Assembly: GCA_030608385.1 (NCBI GenBank) | Contig: JAUWEG010000007.1 | Location: forward strand, 1 to 46,020 | DNA length: 46,020 bases | Reading direction: 5' to 3' | From: Candidatus Heimdallarchaeota archaeon | GTDB lineage: Archaea; Asgardarchaeota; Heimdallarchaeia; Heimdallarchaeales; Heimdallarchaeaceae | Shown: positions 1 to 8,367 of the stretch, in pieces | Layout: each line of letters opens with the position of its first letter | Numbering within the stretch: position 1 is the first letter of the stretch | Translations under genes and position numbers: made by a program | Notes under the pieces: generated by a model | What the model was told of the DNA's origin: nothing | The model's input: the letters and a program-made list of their open reading frames with translations, nothing else | Databases searched by the model: none

Positions 1-1777
1 CAATGATGGAATATTTCTTACCCTTTGAATTAGTATCAACACTCCAATATATGGCAGGACATTGGTATTGAACAATACATGTTCCACAAGCAATACATGT
101 TTCTGGGTCAATATGATAGACCTCAATTTTTTGTCCACTTCTTCTCTGTTGTCTCCACCATTCATTTGCACAGATTTTTCTCATTATTATTACAGTGGGA
201 CCTTTCTGTTGTAGTGCTTCCTCAAATGTCTTTTTACCATTCTCGAAATCATAAGGATCAAATTCAACAACATATTCAACACCTAGAGATTTTGCTACAT
301 CTGCTATATCAATAACCTCTGTGGGATTGGGTTGAAATCCTGTCATAGCGGTCATTCGATTATCAAGGACTAAAACATTGATGTTAGCTTTATGATAAAC
401 TGCATTTGCTAGTGCGGTTAATCCTGTATGGAAAAAAGTACTATCTCCAATATATGCAAAAATTGGTTTATCTTTTATTACTCTAGAAAAACCATTGGCC
501 ATGCTTATTCCTGCGCCCATACATAGAATTGTATCAGTAACCCATGGATCAAGTGAGTAACATCCTATATCTGATGCGAAAATTCCTTTGTTCTTCCGAA
601 CAACTTTTGACAATTCCCAAAATGCAGCTCTATGTTGACATCCAGCACAGAATAATGGCGGTCTAAATGGTATAAAATCAGTGATTTTTTCCTCTGCTTT
701 TTGTATTTCTCCAACAGACGCAAGTTCCCCACCAATAACGCTTTGTAATGCTTCAGCAACTAATCTAGAATTTAACTCATGATATTTCTTTGTGATTCCA
801 GTACATTTTCCATGAATTTTTGGAATAATTCCGTTCTGAATGAAAAGAGCTGAAATCCTATCTTCTAGATAAGGATCAACCTCTTCAATAAAGACAATGT
901 TTTTCTTATTTCTAGCAAATTCAAGAATTGATTTTTCATCCAAAGGAGCAACCATACCCAGTTTTAATATTGGTACATCTTTGTCTAATATTTCCAAAGC
1001 ATCTTTTACATAAGCATAAGAAATTCCGCTTGTGATAATACCGTATTCTGTATCATTTGGTCCTTCAACAACAGATAATCCGCTTTCAGAAATCCAATCC
1101 TTAATTGATTCCATCTTAGCAACTAGCTTTGGGTGATTTGCTCTGGCTAAGGCAGGCAGACACTTATATCTGTTACTTTTTTCAAAATCTCCTTCTCTGA
1201 AACTAGTTTCATATTTGTTAAATTGAACATCTGATCTAGCATGTGATATTCTTGTAGTTGACCTAACAACTATGATAGTTTCAAATTTTTCGCTTATTTC
1301 AAATGCTAATTTTGTAAATTCTTTAGCTTCTTGTGGATTTGAAGGCTCTAAAACTGGTATTTGGGCAGAGACTCCTAACCATCTTGAATCTTGCTCATTT
1401 TGACTACTAAAGCAGTGTGGGTCATCTCCAACTAAAAGAACAAACCCTCCTTTAGTTCCCATATATGCGGCACTATACAGAGCATCTGCCAAGACATTTA
1501 TACCAACATGTTTGCAGGCTGTCATTGCTTTAATCCCACTTATGGATGCAGCATATGCTGTTTCAAATGCCACCTTTTCGTTAGTACTCCACTCTGCATA
1601 AAATCCCAATTTTTTAGATGCAGCAATTATAGCTGTACTTGCTTCGCTACTAGGAGTACCTGGATAAGCTGCGAATAATTGAACTCCAGCTTCTATAGCC
1701 CCTCTAGCTATAGCTTCATTCCCTAGACAGAGAACTCTATTTTCTTCATTTGCAATAAGCTCTTCTAACTTAGCCAT
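1..1777 (-). CDS. iorA: Indolepyruvate:ferredoxin oxidoreductase, alpha subunit (3' end cut by window edge)
   Basis: This thiamine-diphosphate enzyme oxidatively decarboxylates aryl pyruvates from aromatic amino acids to aryl-acetyl-CoA, reducing ferredoxin in the cytoplasm. The start is ATG at 1777 (MAKLEELIANEENRVLCLGN), and 592 codons lie inside the window. The N-terminal part reads LGNEAIARGAIEAGVQ and AAYPGTPSSEAST, typical of the IorA pyrimidine-binding domain. Near 424-465 the reverse strand encodes AYIGDSTFFHTGLT, the TPP/Mg motif, followed by DNRMTAMTGFQPNP. The last visible residues hold the first 4Fe-4S cluster motif, CIACGTCIVQYQCP; a second cluster would lie beyond base 1. The beta subunit (iorB) is not visible. 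The gene is 62 bases downstream of the ABC exporter genes on the same strand. A TATA-like AATATATT at about 1825-1832 could give it its own transcript. Confidence 0.93.
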   Translation of the reverse strand, partial: MAKLEELIANEENRVLCLGNEAIARGAIEAGVQLFAAYPGTPSSEASTAIIAASKKLGFYAEWSTNEKVAFETAYAASISGIKAMTACKHVGINVLADALYSAAYMGTKGGFVLLVGDDPHCFSSQNEQDSRWLGVSAQIPVLEPSNPQEAKEFTKLAFEISEKFETIIVVRSTTRISHARSDVQFNKYETSFREGDFEKSNRYKCLPALARANHPKLVAKMESIKDWISESGLSVVEGPNDTEYGIITSGISYAYVKDALEILDKDVPILKLGMVAPLDEKSILEFARNKKNIVFIEEVDPYLEDRISALFIQNGIIPKIHGKCTGITKKYHELNSRLVAEALQSVIGGELASVGEIQKAEEKITDFIPFRPPLFCAGCQHRAAFWELSKVVRKNKGIFASDIGCYSLDPWVTDTILCMGAGISMANGFSRVIKDKPIFAYIGDSTFFHTGLTALANAVYHKANINVLVLDNRMTAMTGFQPNPTEVIDIADVAKSLGVEYVVEFDPYDFENGKKTFEEALQQKGPTVIIMRKICANEWWRQQRRSGQKIEVYHIDPETCIACGTCIVQYQCPAIYWSVDTNSKGKKYSII

Positions 1778-1824
1778 TTATGTTCAAGAAAAGGACAAAA
1801 TCAGACTAAAAAAGGATTGTGAAA

Positions 1825-1835
1825 TGAATATATTT
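1825..1835 (-). promoter_or_regulatory. Possible TATA element for iorA
   Basis: On the minus strand this reads AAAATATATTC. It sits about 50 bases before the iorA ATG, which would give a short leader. It lies just past the stop codon of the ABC exporter gene, so iorA may be transcribed on its own. Position and composition are the only evidence in an AT-rich region. Confidence 0.3.
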
Positions 1836-1839
1836 TCAT

Positions 1840-3768
1840 TTACTTAACTAAGTTACTTGTAAGCTGAGTTTGATAAAGGTCTCGATATTTTCCTTTCTTC
1901 TTTAGCAATTCTTTATGAGAACCTATTTCAACAATTTCTCCATCATCTATGACTACTATTTGAGAGGCTGTTTTTATTGTACTTAATCTATGAGCAATGA
2001 TTATAGAAGTTCTTTCACGTAACATAAGATTAATTCCTTTCTGAATTAGAGATTCAGTAATAGGATCAACTGAACTGCTACATTCATCTAAGATTAGAAT
2101 ACTTGGGTTTGCAATTACAGCTCGAGCAAGTGATATAAGTTGTCTTTGTCCTAAAGATAATCTAGACCCTCCTTCTTTAACATCCGTATCATACCCTTCT
2201 GGGAGTTTCAAGATATAATCATGCAATCCAAGCATTAAACATACTTCATATATTTCATCATCAGTTGCATCCTTTTTCCCAAACTTTAGATTATCCTTAA
2301 CTGACCCACTAAAAAGATAAACATCTTGAGGAACAACAGCTATATTTCTTCTTAGTGTTTCTAAATCGATTTCCTTTATGTTAATTCCATCAATGCTAAG
2401 TTCTCCTTCTGTAACATCATAATAGCGTGATAATAGTTTAGTAATTGTAGTCTTACCCGCTCCAGTTTGACCAACCAAAGCTATGCTTTTCCCAGGTTCT
2501 ATGGTTAAATTAATATTCTTGAGAACGGGAACTTTTGGTTGATATCTGAAATGTACAGATTCTAGCTCAATAAGTCCTTTAATTTTCTTTGGGAAGAAAG
2601 GCTTTGCTGAATTCTTCACAGACGGATCTTCGTCCAATATTTCGAATATTCTTTCAGCACTAGCAAATCCTGATTGAATGATAGTGTAGAATGTAAAAAG
2701 ACTAATTACTGGCATGAAGAATCTATTTGAATATTCTAAAAATGCATATAGCTTCCCATAAGTAAGAGTACCAAGCGAAATAACTGAATATCCTCCGAAG
2801 ATGATCACAATGGTACTCCCCAAGGCAGCTATTAGTTGTATGATAGGCATGAATAACGAGGAAACCCCTGCAGCTTGAACATTTGCTGAATAATTTTCCT
2901 TATTTAGATTCTTAAAATTTTGAATATTCCTTTCTTCTCTAGATAGAGCCTTAGTTACTTTTACACCTGAGATTGTTTCTTGTAAATTTGAAGTAACTTG
3001 AGCAATTGCGACTCTAGTTCTCCTATATGCTGATCTTACTCGTTTCTGGAAGAAGAAAGCTATTATTATCAGTAAAGGAATTACAGTAATCGCTAAGAGA
3101 GTCATATTTATATCGAGAATGAACATCAAGACAAGAATCCAAACTAAACTAATGAAATCTGCAAAGATGTCTATAATACCCGTCGTTAATAGCTCTCCTA
3201 GAGCATCTACATCATTCGTTAGTTTGGAAATTGTTCTACCAGATTCTGTATCAGTAAAATAATCAAAAGAAAGATATTGTAGTTTTGTAAATAAATCACT
3301 TCGAATTCGATAAATCATCTTTTGTCCAAGTTTTGCAAAGAAAATTGTTCTTACTAATATCAAGATGAAGTTAACAAATATGAACAATAGATACATCGCT
3401 CCCACAATTAAAAGAGAATTAGTTATCTCATTCTTAGAAGTAGGAATCATAAAACTGATGCTTTTTGTTAATATTCCAATATTGGAAGCATTGTAATTTG
3501 AAACAAATGTGTTTCTGAAACCAGATAGTATGAATTCCAAAGAACTAGCATCGGTATAGGGTTTAATGAAGTAATCAATAATCTGTTGCATTAAAATGGG
3601 AAGAGTGGTGGTGAATAGAGAAAATAAAACCACAACAGTTAGAACTGAAATAGCTTCTGTTTTATAATAACTAAAAATACCCAGAATTTTTTTAAACAAA
3701 GCACAATCAGAATATTTCTTATCACGTTTTTCTTCTTCTCTCGCCATATAACGCATTAAATGCCCCAT
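1840..3768 (-). CDS. ABC exporter half-transporter, subunit with the consensus ATPase site
   Basis: This is a type IV ABC exporter half-transporter of 642 residues. An N-terminal membrane domain of about six helices (roughly residues 35-370) is followed by a nucleotide-binding domain. Visible motifs are Walker A VGQTGAGKTT, a variant signature LSLGQ, Walker B ILILDE with the catalytic glutamate, and an H-loop histidine (IIIAHRLST). Its ATG overlaps the stop of the upstream partner in a TAATG junction, implying translational coupling. With that partner it forms a heterodimer of the BmrCD, TM287/288 or TAP kind. This subunit supplies the intact Walker B/His and the deviating signature, exactly as expected for an asymmetric exporter. 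The substrate cannot be read from sequence; lipids, drugs or peptides are all possible. Confidence 0.9.
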   Translation of the reverse strand: MGHLMRYMAREEEKRDKKYSDCALFKKILGIFSYYKTEAISVLTVVVLFSLFTTTLPILMQQIIDYFIKPYTDASSLEFILSGFRNTFVSNYNASNIGILTKSISFMIPTSKNEITNSLLIVGAMYLLFIFVNFILILVRTIFFAKLGQKMIYRIRSDLFTKLQYLSFDYFTDTESGRTISKLTNDVDALGELLTTGIIDIFADFISLVWILVLMFILDINMTLLAITVIPLLIIIAFFFQKRVRSAYRRTRVAIAQVTSNLQETISGVKVTKALSREERNIQNFKNLNKENYSANVQAAGVSSLFMPIIQLIAALGSTIVIIFGGYSVISLGTLTYGKLYAFLEYSNRFFMPVISLFTFYTIIQSGFASAERIFEILDEDPSVKNSAKPFFPKKIKGLIELESVHFRYQPKVPVLKNINLTIEPGKSIALVGQTGAGKTTITKLLSRYYDVTEGELSIDGINIKEIDLETLRRNIAVVPQDVYLFSGSVKDNLKFGKKDATDDEIYEVCLMLGLHDYILKLPEGYDTDVKEGGSRLSLGQRQLISLARAVIANPSILILDECSSSVDPITESLIQKGINLMLRERTSIIIAHRLSTIKTASQIVVIDDGEIVEIGSHKELLKKKGKYRDLYQTQLTSNLVK

Positions 3769-5582
3769 TAATATTTACACCCATGAATTATGTCTTTCTG
3801 ACTATGTTGATCAATTTCACCGTAACTCTGTTCGAGAGTTTGGTAAATTTCTTGATACAGACCTTTTGAATTTATTAGTTCAGAATGTGATCCATCTTGA
3901 ACAATCTTTCCTGCATCAAAAACCAAAATCCTATCTGCATAATGAACTGATGAAATTCTCTGAGAAATGATAATCGTTGTTCTCCCTTCACTTAAAATAT
4001 TCAGGGCTTCTTGTATTTGAGCTTCAGTTTCAGCATCTACAGATGCAGTAGAATCATCAAAAACAAGAATTGAGGGGTCAGTTAGAAGCGTTCTAGCAAT
4101 TGAAATTCTTTGTTTTTGGCCTCCCGATAGAGTAATTCCTCGATCACCAACTTTAGTATCATAAGCGTCAGGTAATCCTGATATGAACTCATGTATATTT
4201 GCTATTTTGCTAACCTCTATAATCTCTTCATCTTCAGAATCAGGTTTTCCAAAAGCAATATTTTCCTTGATTGTGGCATTGAAGAGATATGTTTCTTGAA
4301 GAACCAAACCTATTTGTCTTCTCATTTTCTTTAGTTTATATTGTTTGATGTTTTTACTATCAATTAATATTTCACCTTTAATGGGGTCATAAAATCGAGA
4401 TAATAAGTTAACAAAGCTACTCTTACCACTTCCAGTTCCACCTAGAATTACTATTTTCTGCCCAGCAGGTATTGAAATATCAATACCATCTAGGATTAAT
4501 CTTCCTTCTTCATATTCAAAGCTTACACTCTGATAGGCTATCTCACCCTTGAATTTTGGCGGATCTATAGCTTTTGGATCTTCCTGTACTTCTCGTTTTG
4601 CTTCAATTAATTCAATAATCCTATCTCCACTAGCTAAAGATCTTTGAAGAATCCCTACTAACCAAGTGAGTTGTCTTGTTGGTCCAGGTAGAAGAGCGAG
4701 ATATGATAAGAATGCAATGAAATCTCCTAACATAAGCTCTTGTCTAGTAACAGCTATCCCTCCAATTGCGATTACTAGAGTTGATCCAATCCCTATTAAT
4801 AGTGTCATTGTTGAAAAATAAATTGCACGATAAATTTGTGTTTTAATTCTTAAATCTCTGTAAATAACATTAGATTCATTAAACTTAGCGATTTCAGATT
4901 CTTCTTGAGCAAAACCTCTCACAACATGAGCACCTGTGACGTTTTCTTGTAATATTGATGTTACGTCCCCAAATTGTCTTCTAGCCTGGTAGAAAAGAGG
5001 TCTAACCTTAGTACTAAACCAGTGAACTAACCATATGAAACCTGGAAACAATGCAACTAGAATCAACCCTAGTTTCCAGCTCATGACTAGCATTGCAATA
5101 TAAGCACCAATAAAGAAAACTAAGCTATTCATTACTAATCTCAAACTAAAACTAATCAAACTTTGAATTGCATTAAGATCTGTTGTGACTCTTGTCATTA
5201 TCTGACCAGTATTCTCATCATCGTAGAATTCTAAACTCAGCTGTTGAAGAATTTCGTATATATCATTTCGGAGTTCAAAGATTACTTGTTGAGCAAATTT
5301 AGCTGCATAGAATCGCGAGAAAAAAGTCATAATACCACCAAAAATAGCAACACCCAATAAACTTAAGCCAATTGTCCAGACAAGATTAATCTTTTCGTTA
5401 GGAATAGCATTATTGATTAATTCCCTAACAAGCAAGGGTGAAATTAAACCTATAATTGATGCAAAAAACGAAACAACAGTAATAATAATTAGAAATTTCT
5501 TTCTGTGAGAAATATATGGCAAAATAATCTTGAAGATTTCTTTAATAGAATGAGCTCTTTCTCGATTTTCTAGCCATGACAT
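3768..5582 (-). CDS. ABC exporter half-transporter, subunit with the degenerate ATPase site
   Basis: This is the partner half-transporter: six membrane helices (about residues 30-310) and a C-terminal ATPase domain with Walker A LGGTGSGKSS and signature LSGGQ. Its Walker B ends ILVFDDS, with Asp in place of the catalytic Glu. The H-loop reads IIISQRISS, with Gln in place of His. Its own Walker site is therefore degenerate, which matches the LSLGQ signature of the partner. ATG at 5582 (MSWLENRERAHS) is preferred over TTG at 5591 because a TATA-like element lies about 27 bases before it, suggesting a leaderless transcript. The TAATG overlap at 3768 links it to the downstream subunit. Confidence 0.9.
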   Translation of the reverse strand: MSWLENRERAHSIKEIFKIILPYISHRKKFLIIITVVSFFASIIGLISPLLVRELINNAIPNEKINLVWTIGLSLLGVAIFGGIMTFFSRFYAAKFAQQVIFELRNDIYEILQQLSLEFYDDENTGQIMTRVTTDLNAIQSLISFSLRLVMNSLVFFIGAYIAMLVMSWKLGLILVALFPGFIWLVHWFSTKVRPLFYQARRQFGDVTSILQENVTGAHVVRGFAQEESEIAKFNESNVIYRDLRIKTQIYRAIYFSTMTLLIGIGSTLVIAIGGIAVTRQELMLGDFIAFLSYLALLPGPTRQLTWLVGILQRSLASGDRIIELIEAKREVQEDPKAIDPPKFKGEIAYQSVSFEYEEGRLILDGIDISIPAGQKIVILGGTGSGKSSFVNLLSRFYDPIKGEILIDSKNIKQYKLKKMRRQIGLVLQETYLFNATIKENIAFGKPDSEDEEIIEVSKIANIHEFISGLPDAYDTKVGDRGITLSGGQKQRISIARTLLTDPSILVFDDSTASVDAETEAQIQEALNILSEGRTTIIISQRISSVHYADRILVFDAGKIVQDGSHSELINSKGLYQEIYQTLEQSYGEIDQHSQKDIIHGCKY

Positions 5583-5605
5583 CTGGTTCAAGTTTTCGTT
5601 TTAAC

Positions 5606-5613
5606 GATATAAG
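5606..5613 (-). promoter_or_regulatory. TATA-like element for the ABC exporter genes
   Basis: On the minus strand this reads CTTATATC, centred about 27 bases before ATG 5582. That is the spacing expected for a leaderless archaeal transcript. It forms one half of the divergent promoter region 5583-5717. Confidence 0.45.
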
Positions 5614-5664
5614 AATTGCGTTATTACTTGAAAAAATGCTCTTATTCACTTTCGATAAAAACAG

Positions 5665-5672
5665 TTATAAAT
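5665..5672 (+). promoter_or_regulatory. TATA-like element for the secreted protein pair
   Basis: The plus strand reads TTATAAAT. Transcription would begin near 5693-5697, leaving a leader of about 22 bases that carries GGTGG at 5706-5710, seven bases before the TTG start at 5718. Confidence 0.45.
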
Positions 5673-5717
5673 GTCATTTGAACTATTCTCGTAGAATGTG
5701 TTTTTGGTGGAAAGAGA

Positions 5718-6587
5718 TTGAAAACTAGTAAATTAATATGTTTGACAATAATCCTTACATTCATGATAGCTCCAGCAACTAATCATCCAGTGATACCTAC
5801 ACAGGGAGATTTTGAATTCACTGAATCATGGGACTACAAGGGAATAATTAACAGACAAAGTCACCGTATTACATATAGTCCTATCTATGGATTTGACCCA
5901 GATATGCTAAGAACATTCATCTATTGCTTAGATGATGCTAATGACAATGATACAGCCATTGATACCATTGTTGCCTTACATGGAATAAATCCACTTCGTA
6001 ATGCACCACTCCATTCTTTAATATTTGAATCGATAAGCATAGGTGCTGAATATGGATTCAATGTAAGTTCTGAGGCAGGTATGGAATGGGTTGATGTCGA
6101 ATATGATTCAGATGTGATTAATGCAAGTTCAAGTTCTTATGATCCAGCTATAGATGAAATTTATAGTGCTGTTGTGCTTAAAACAATATATGCATTACCA
6201 GTATTATATGATAATATTACCCATCCTGTAAATCTTGCTTTTCCAGTTCATATTGCTAATTTTGTCACCCAAACTGGAATAGTAGGCCATTGGAGACAAA
6301 TAAATAAAGATAAGACTGTTATAAATGGTAATTTTACTACCTTTGGAGCAGATAATCCAATCTTTACTGGACCTGTGAATGAGACAGATCCGACAAATTA
6401 TGCTTATCCTGAAGATCAATGGTGGCCACAATTTAATGTTACAGTTGCTCAAAATGTGGAAAGAACTTCTCTTCCTCGAACACATAGTTTCCAGGTTAAT
6501 TTTCCATTCACAACAATCGTTGCATCTTTTGCACTTGTTCTTGTGATATTTACAATTGTTAAGAAAAACAGGAGGAAAACAAGATGA
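5718..6587 (+). CDS. Secreted, C-terminally anchored protein, paralogue 1 (function unknown)
   Basis: I do not recognise a named family. The 289-residue protein starts with TTG, supported by GGTGG seven bases upstream. It begins with a basic segment and hydrophobic stretch (MKTSKLICLTIILTFMIAP), a signal peptide. It ends with a hydrophobic helix of about 20 residues and a basic tail (KKNRRKTR), so most of it should face outside. Several N-x-S/T sequons (NITH, NFTT, NETD, NVTV) suggest a glycosylated surface protein. The segment NGNFTTFGADNPI recurs in the next gene as LGNFTTFGASDPI, and both mature N-termini carry a W-D-[YF] segment, so the two are tandem paralogues. It overlaps the next gene (ATGA) and is divergent from the ABC exporter. 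Confidence 0.75.
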   Translation: MKTSKLICLTIILTFMIAPATNHPVIPTQGDFEFTESWDYKGIINRQSHRITYSPIYGFDPDMLRTFIYCLDDANDNDTAIDTIVALHGINPLRNAPLHSLIFESISIGAEYGFNVSSEAGMEWVDVEYDSDVINASSSSYDPAIDEIYSAVVLKTIYALPVLYDNITHPVNLAFPVHIANFVTQTGIVGHWRQINKDKTVINGNFTTFGADNPIFTGPVNETDPTNYAYPEDQWWPQFNVTVAQNVERTSLPRTHSFQVNFPFTTIVASFALVLVIFTIVKKNRRKTR

Positions 6588-7369
6588 GAAAAATCACTCT
6601 ATTCATAGTAACTCTAATGGTTACCTCTTTATTCATGTTATCATTCAACAATTCAATCAACGTTACTGCTCAAGAAACTGAAGATGAAAATTGGGATTTT
6701 ACAGGTACAATGAGAATTACAAGTGATCAAAAGAGAATTCTAGTCTTTAATCCAGTTGACCATGGATATAATGAGTCATATGGTGATTTTACAACACCTA
6801 TGCTCTATATGGACGTCATGGGTTATGATACGAATGAAGATGGGGAAATGGACATATATTATGGATTTTATGGCACCTCTAGTCTTTTCGATTTAACCCA
6901 TATCAACTATACAACTATGAGTAATTTATTGGTTGTGAAAGTGTTTGCAAAATGGAGTTTAAGGATACCCGAAAGTTCACCTTTGAGTTGGGAAGTTCTC
7001 TATTATCCAGATCCGTTTTACAATGAGATTGCTTTTAATTTTATTCATAAAATTCCAATTTACTATGTGAATCTTACAAAAGCTGAAGGCGTTAATCTTC
7101 AGTTCAAAATTGAACTAGGGTTAAATTATACATTAGGTAATTTTACTACCTTTGGAGCAAGTGATCCAATAGTTCCATCAATGCCAACGTTTCCTGGGTA
7201 TAATGTTTCTGTTCCAGTGTTTACAGCTAATTTACCTATTAGCGAAATTGTAGTATCACCCTTCTTCTCAGATCCTCTAACCTATGTGACAATTGTTACA
7301 ATGTTTTTCTTCTTTGGTTATTTTGTTAAGAAGAGGGGAAAAAGAACGAATAAAAAGAACAGCTCTTGA
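6584..7369 (+). CDS. Secreted, C-terminally anchored protein, paralogue 2 (function unknown)
   Basis: This 261-residue protein has the same plan as its upstream neighbour. A signal peptide (MRKITLFIVTLMVTSLFMLS) is followed by an extracellular region rich in N-x-S/T sequons (NESY, NYTT, NLTK, NYTL, NFTT, NVSV), then a C-terminal membrane helix and a basic tail. An acidic segment, DTNEDGEMDIYYGF, near residues 83-96 resembles a short calcium-binding loop; that reading is only a suggestion. The ATG overlaps the previous stop as ATGA, and GGAGG at 6571-6575 is well placed, so the pair is co-translated. A T-rich tract follows the gene. No family can be named. Confidence 0.75.
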   Translation: MRKITLFIVTLMVTSLFMLSFNNSINVTAQETEDENWDFTGTMRITSDQKRILVFNPVDHGYNESYGDFTTPMLYMDVMGYDTNEDGEMDIYYGFYGTSSLFDLTHINYTTMSNLLVVKVFAKWSLRIPESSPLSWEVLYYPDPFYNEIAFNFIHKIPIYYVNLTKAEGVNLQFKIELGLNYTLGNFTTFGASDPIVPSMPTFPGYNVSVPVFTANLPISEIVVSPFFSDPLTYVTIVTMFFFFGYFVKKRGKRTNKKNSS

Positions 7370-7379
7370 TTCCCAAACC

Positions 7380-7390
7380 TTTTTATTTTT
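7380..7390 (+). terminator. T-rich tract after the secreted protein pair
   Basis: The plus strand carries a TTTTTATTTTT tract shortly after the stop at 7369. Oligo-T tracts end transcription in archaea. The same tract could instead act as an upstream promoter element for the membrane gene at 7418. Confidence 0.35.
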
Positions 7391-7417
7391 CCTTCTATTA
7401 CATCTTAATGTATTGAG

Positions 7418-8098
7418 ATGATAGGATTATCTTACTTTGCTTCTATATTGTTAATCTCAATTTTCAGCTTAGTAATAGCAATTTTAATTATAATACCAAA
7501 CATCTTTAGAATCAAACAATATATTTGGTTAAGCTTGAAAATATTACTCATAGTAATTTGTGCAATTCTGGTAATCTTATTTGTAGAGGTAAAAATAGAC
7601 GCTTATTACTTTCTAGGAAGCTTTTTTGGTGTTGGATTTCTGATTAAGGGAATACTTATGTCTAATCGATTAAGTTTTGTTGTTTTTCTATTAAGTTTTA
7701 TGTCTTTTTCGTTTGTATTTTTGTCTATTGGCAATGTAATTATGTTTGTTTTCTGTCTCTGTTTTTCCTATCTCTTCATAATTGGCATAACTGCCTTTAG
7801 TTTATATGACTTAAAAGCTAAAGAAACGATTATGGAAGGTAGCAAAAGATTTCAAACTGTAAGTTTTATAACTTTACTTACTTTCCCAGTGATTACAGTA
7901 TACATACTTTATTTCCTGTCTGAGAATCAAGTGATTTGGATTGAGAAAACATCATTCTTCGATTTGTTCTACAAGAACAATGATGCAATTACTTTCCTGA
8001 TTATAGGAATTATCTTTTTACTAACAGTAACATTTGTGTTCGTATTAGATTTACATGCTCTAAATAAGAAAAGGATAGATGAACCATGGTATTCTTAA
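7418..8098 (+). CDS. Polytopic membrane protein, NuoJ-like (complex I subunit 6 type)
   Basis: This 226-residue protein is almost entirely membrane helices (about six). Position and helix layout fit a NuoJ-type subunit: the first helix is followed by a polar turn (PNIFRIKQ), a second helix, a short acidic loop (VEVKIDA) and a glycine-containing third helix (FLGSFFGVGFLIKG). It is the first gene of a tightly overlapping set with K-, L- and N-like genes, the order seen in nuo operons (J-K-L-M-N) minus M. Residue identity to canonical NuoJ is low, so the family call depends largely on context. It overlaps the next gene by 13 bases. Confidence 0.5.
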   Translation: MIGLSYFASILLISIFSLVIAILIIIPNIFRIKQYIWLSLKILLIVICAILVILFVEVKIDAYYFLGSFFGVGFLIKGILMSNRLSFVVFLLSFMSFSFVFLSIGNVIMFVFCLCFSYLFIIGITAFSLYDLKAKETIMEGSKRFQTVSFITLLTFPVITVYILYFLSENQVIWIEKTSFFDLFYKNNDAITFLIIGIIFLLTVTFVFVLDLHALNKKRIDEPWYS

Positions 8099-8367
8099 GT
8101 TATCTAATTGCTCTGAGTCTCATTTGTTTCTGTTTAGGCTTGCTGCTATTAATATTCTCAAAATCGAAACTTCAAATGAATATGAGTTTTATCTTTCTCT
8201 TTTTATCAGGTATTTTTCTCATATCTAGTTCTATTATGAGTGCAGATACTGTTTTATTCTTCTTATTGGGCTTAGTTACAATTACTATAATCTTGGCTTT
8301 TCATTTCAGAGATCAGTTATTATCGAATATTCATGTAGAAGCAACAAGGAGAGAGGAAATTGAATAA
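8086..8367 (+). CDS. Small three-helix membrane protein, NuoK-like
   Basis: The 93-residue product has three predicted helices and a charged C-terminal tail (HVEATRREEIE). Its length and topology match NuoK/MrpC. It lies between a J-like and an L-like gene, as NuoK does. The two membrane glutamates of canonical NuoK (in the GIE and AAEA segments) are not seen: the second helix reads FIFLFLSGIFLIS and the third LGLVTITIILAF. If the call is right, the subunit has lost the residues normally needed for proton transfer. Confidence 0.5.
   Translation: MVFLSYLIALSLICFCLGLLLLIFSKSKLQMNMSFIFLFLSGIFLISSSIMSADTVLFFLLGLVTITIILAFHFRDQLLSNIHVEATRREEIE

Noticed and set aside
79-315. Open frame on the plus strand across the iorA C-terminal region
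   Set aside because: It lies opposite a strongly supported IorA frame with the TPP and 4Fe-4S motifs; the plus-strand product has no family features.
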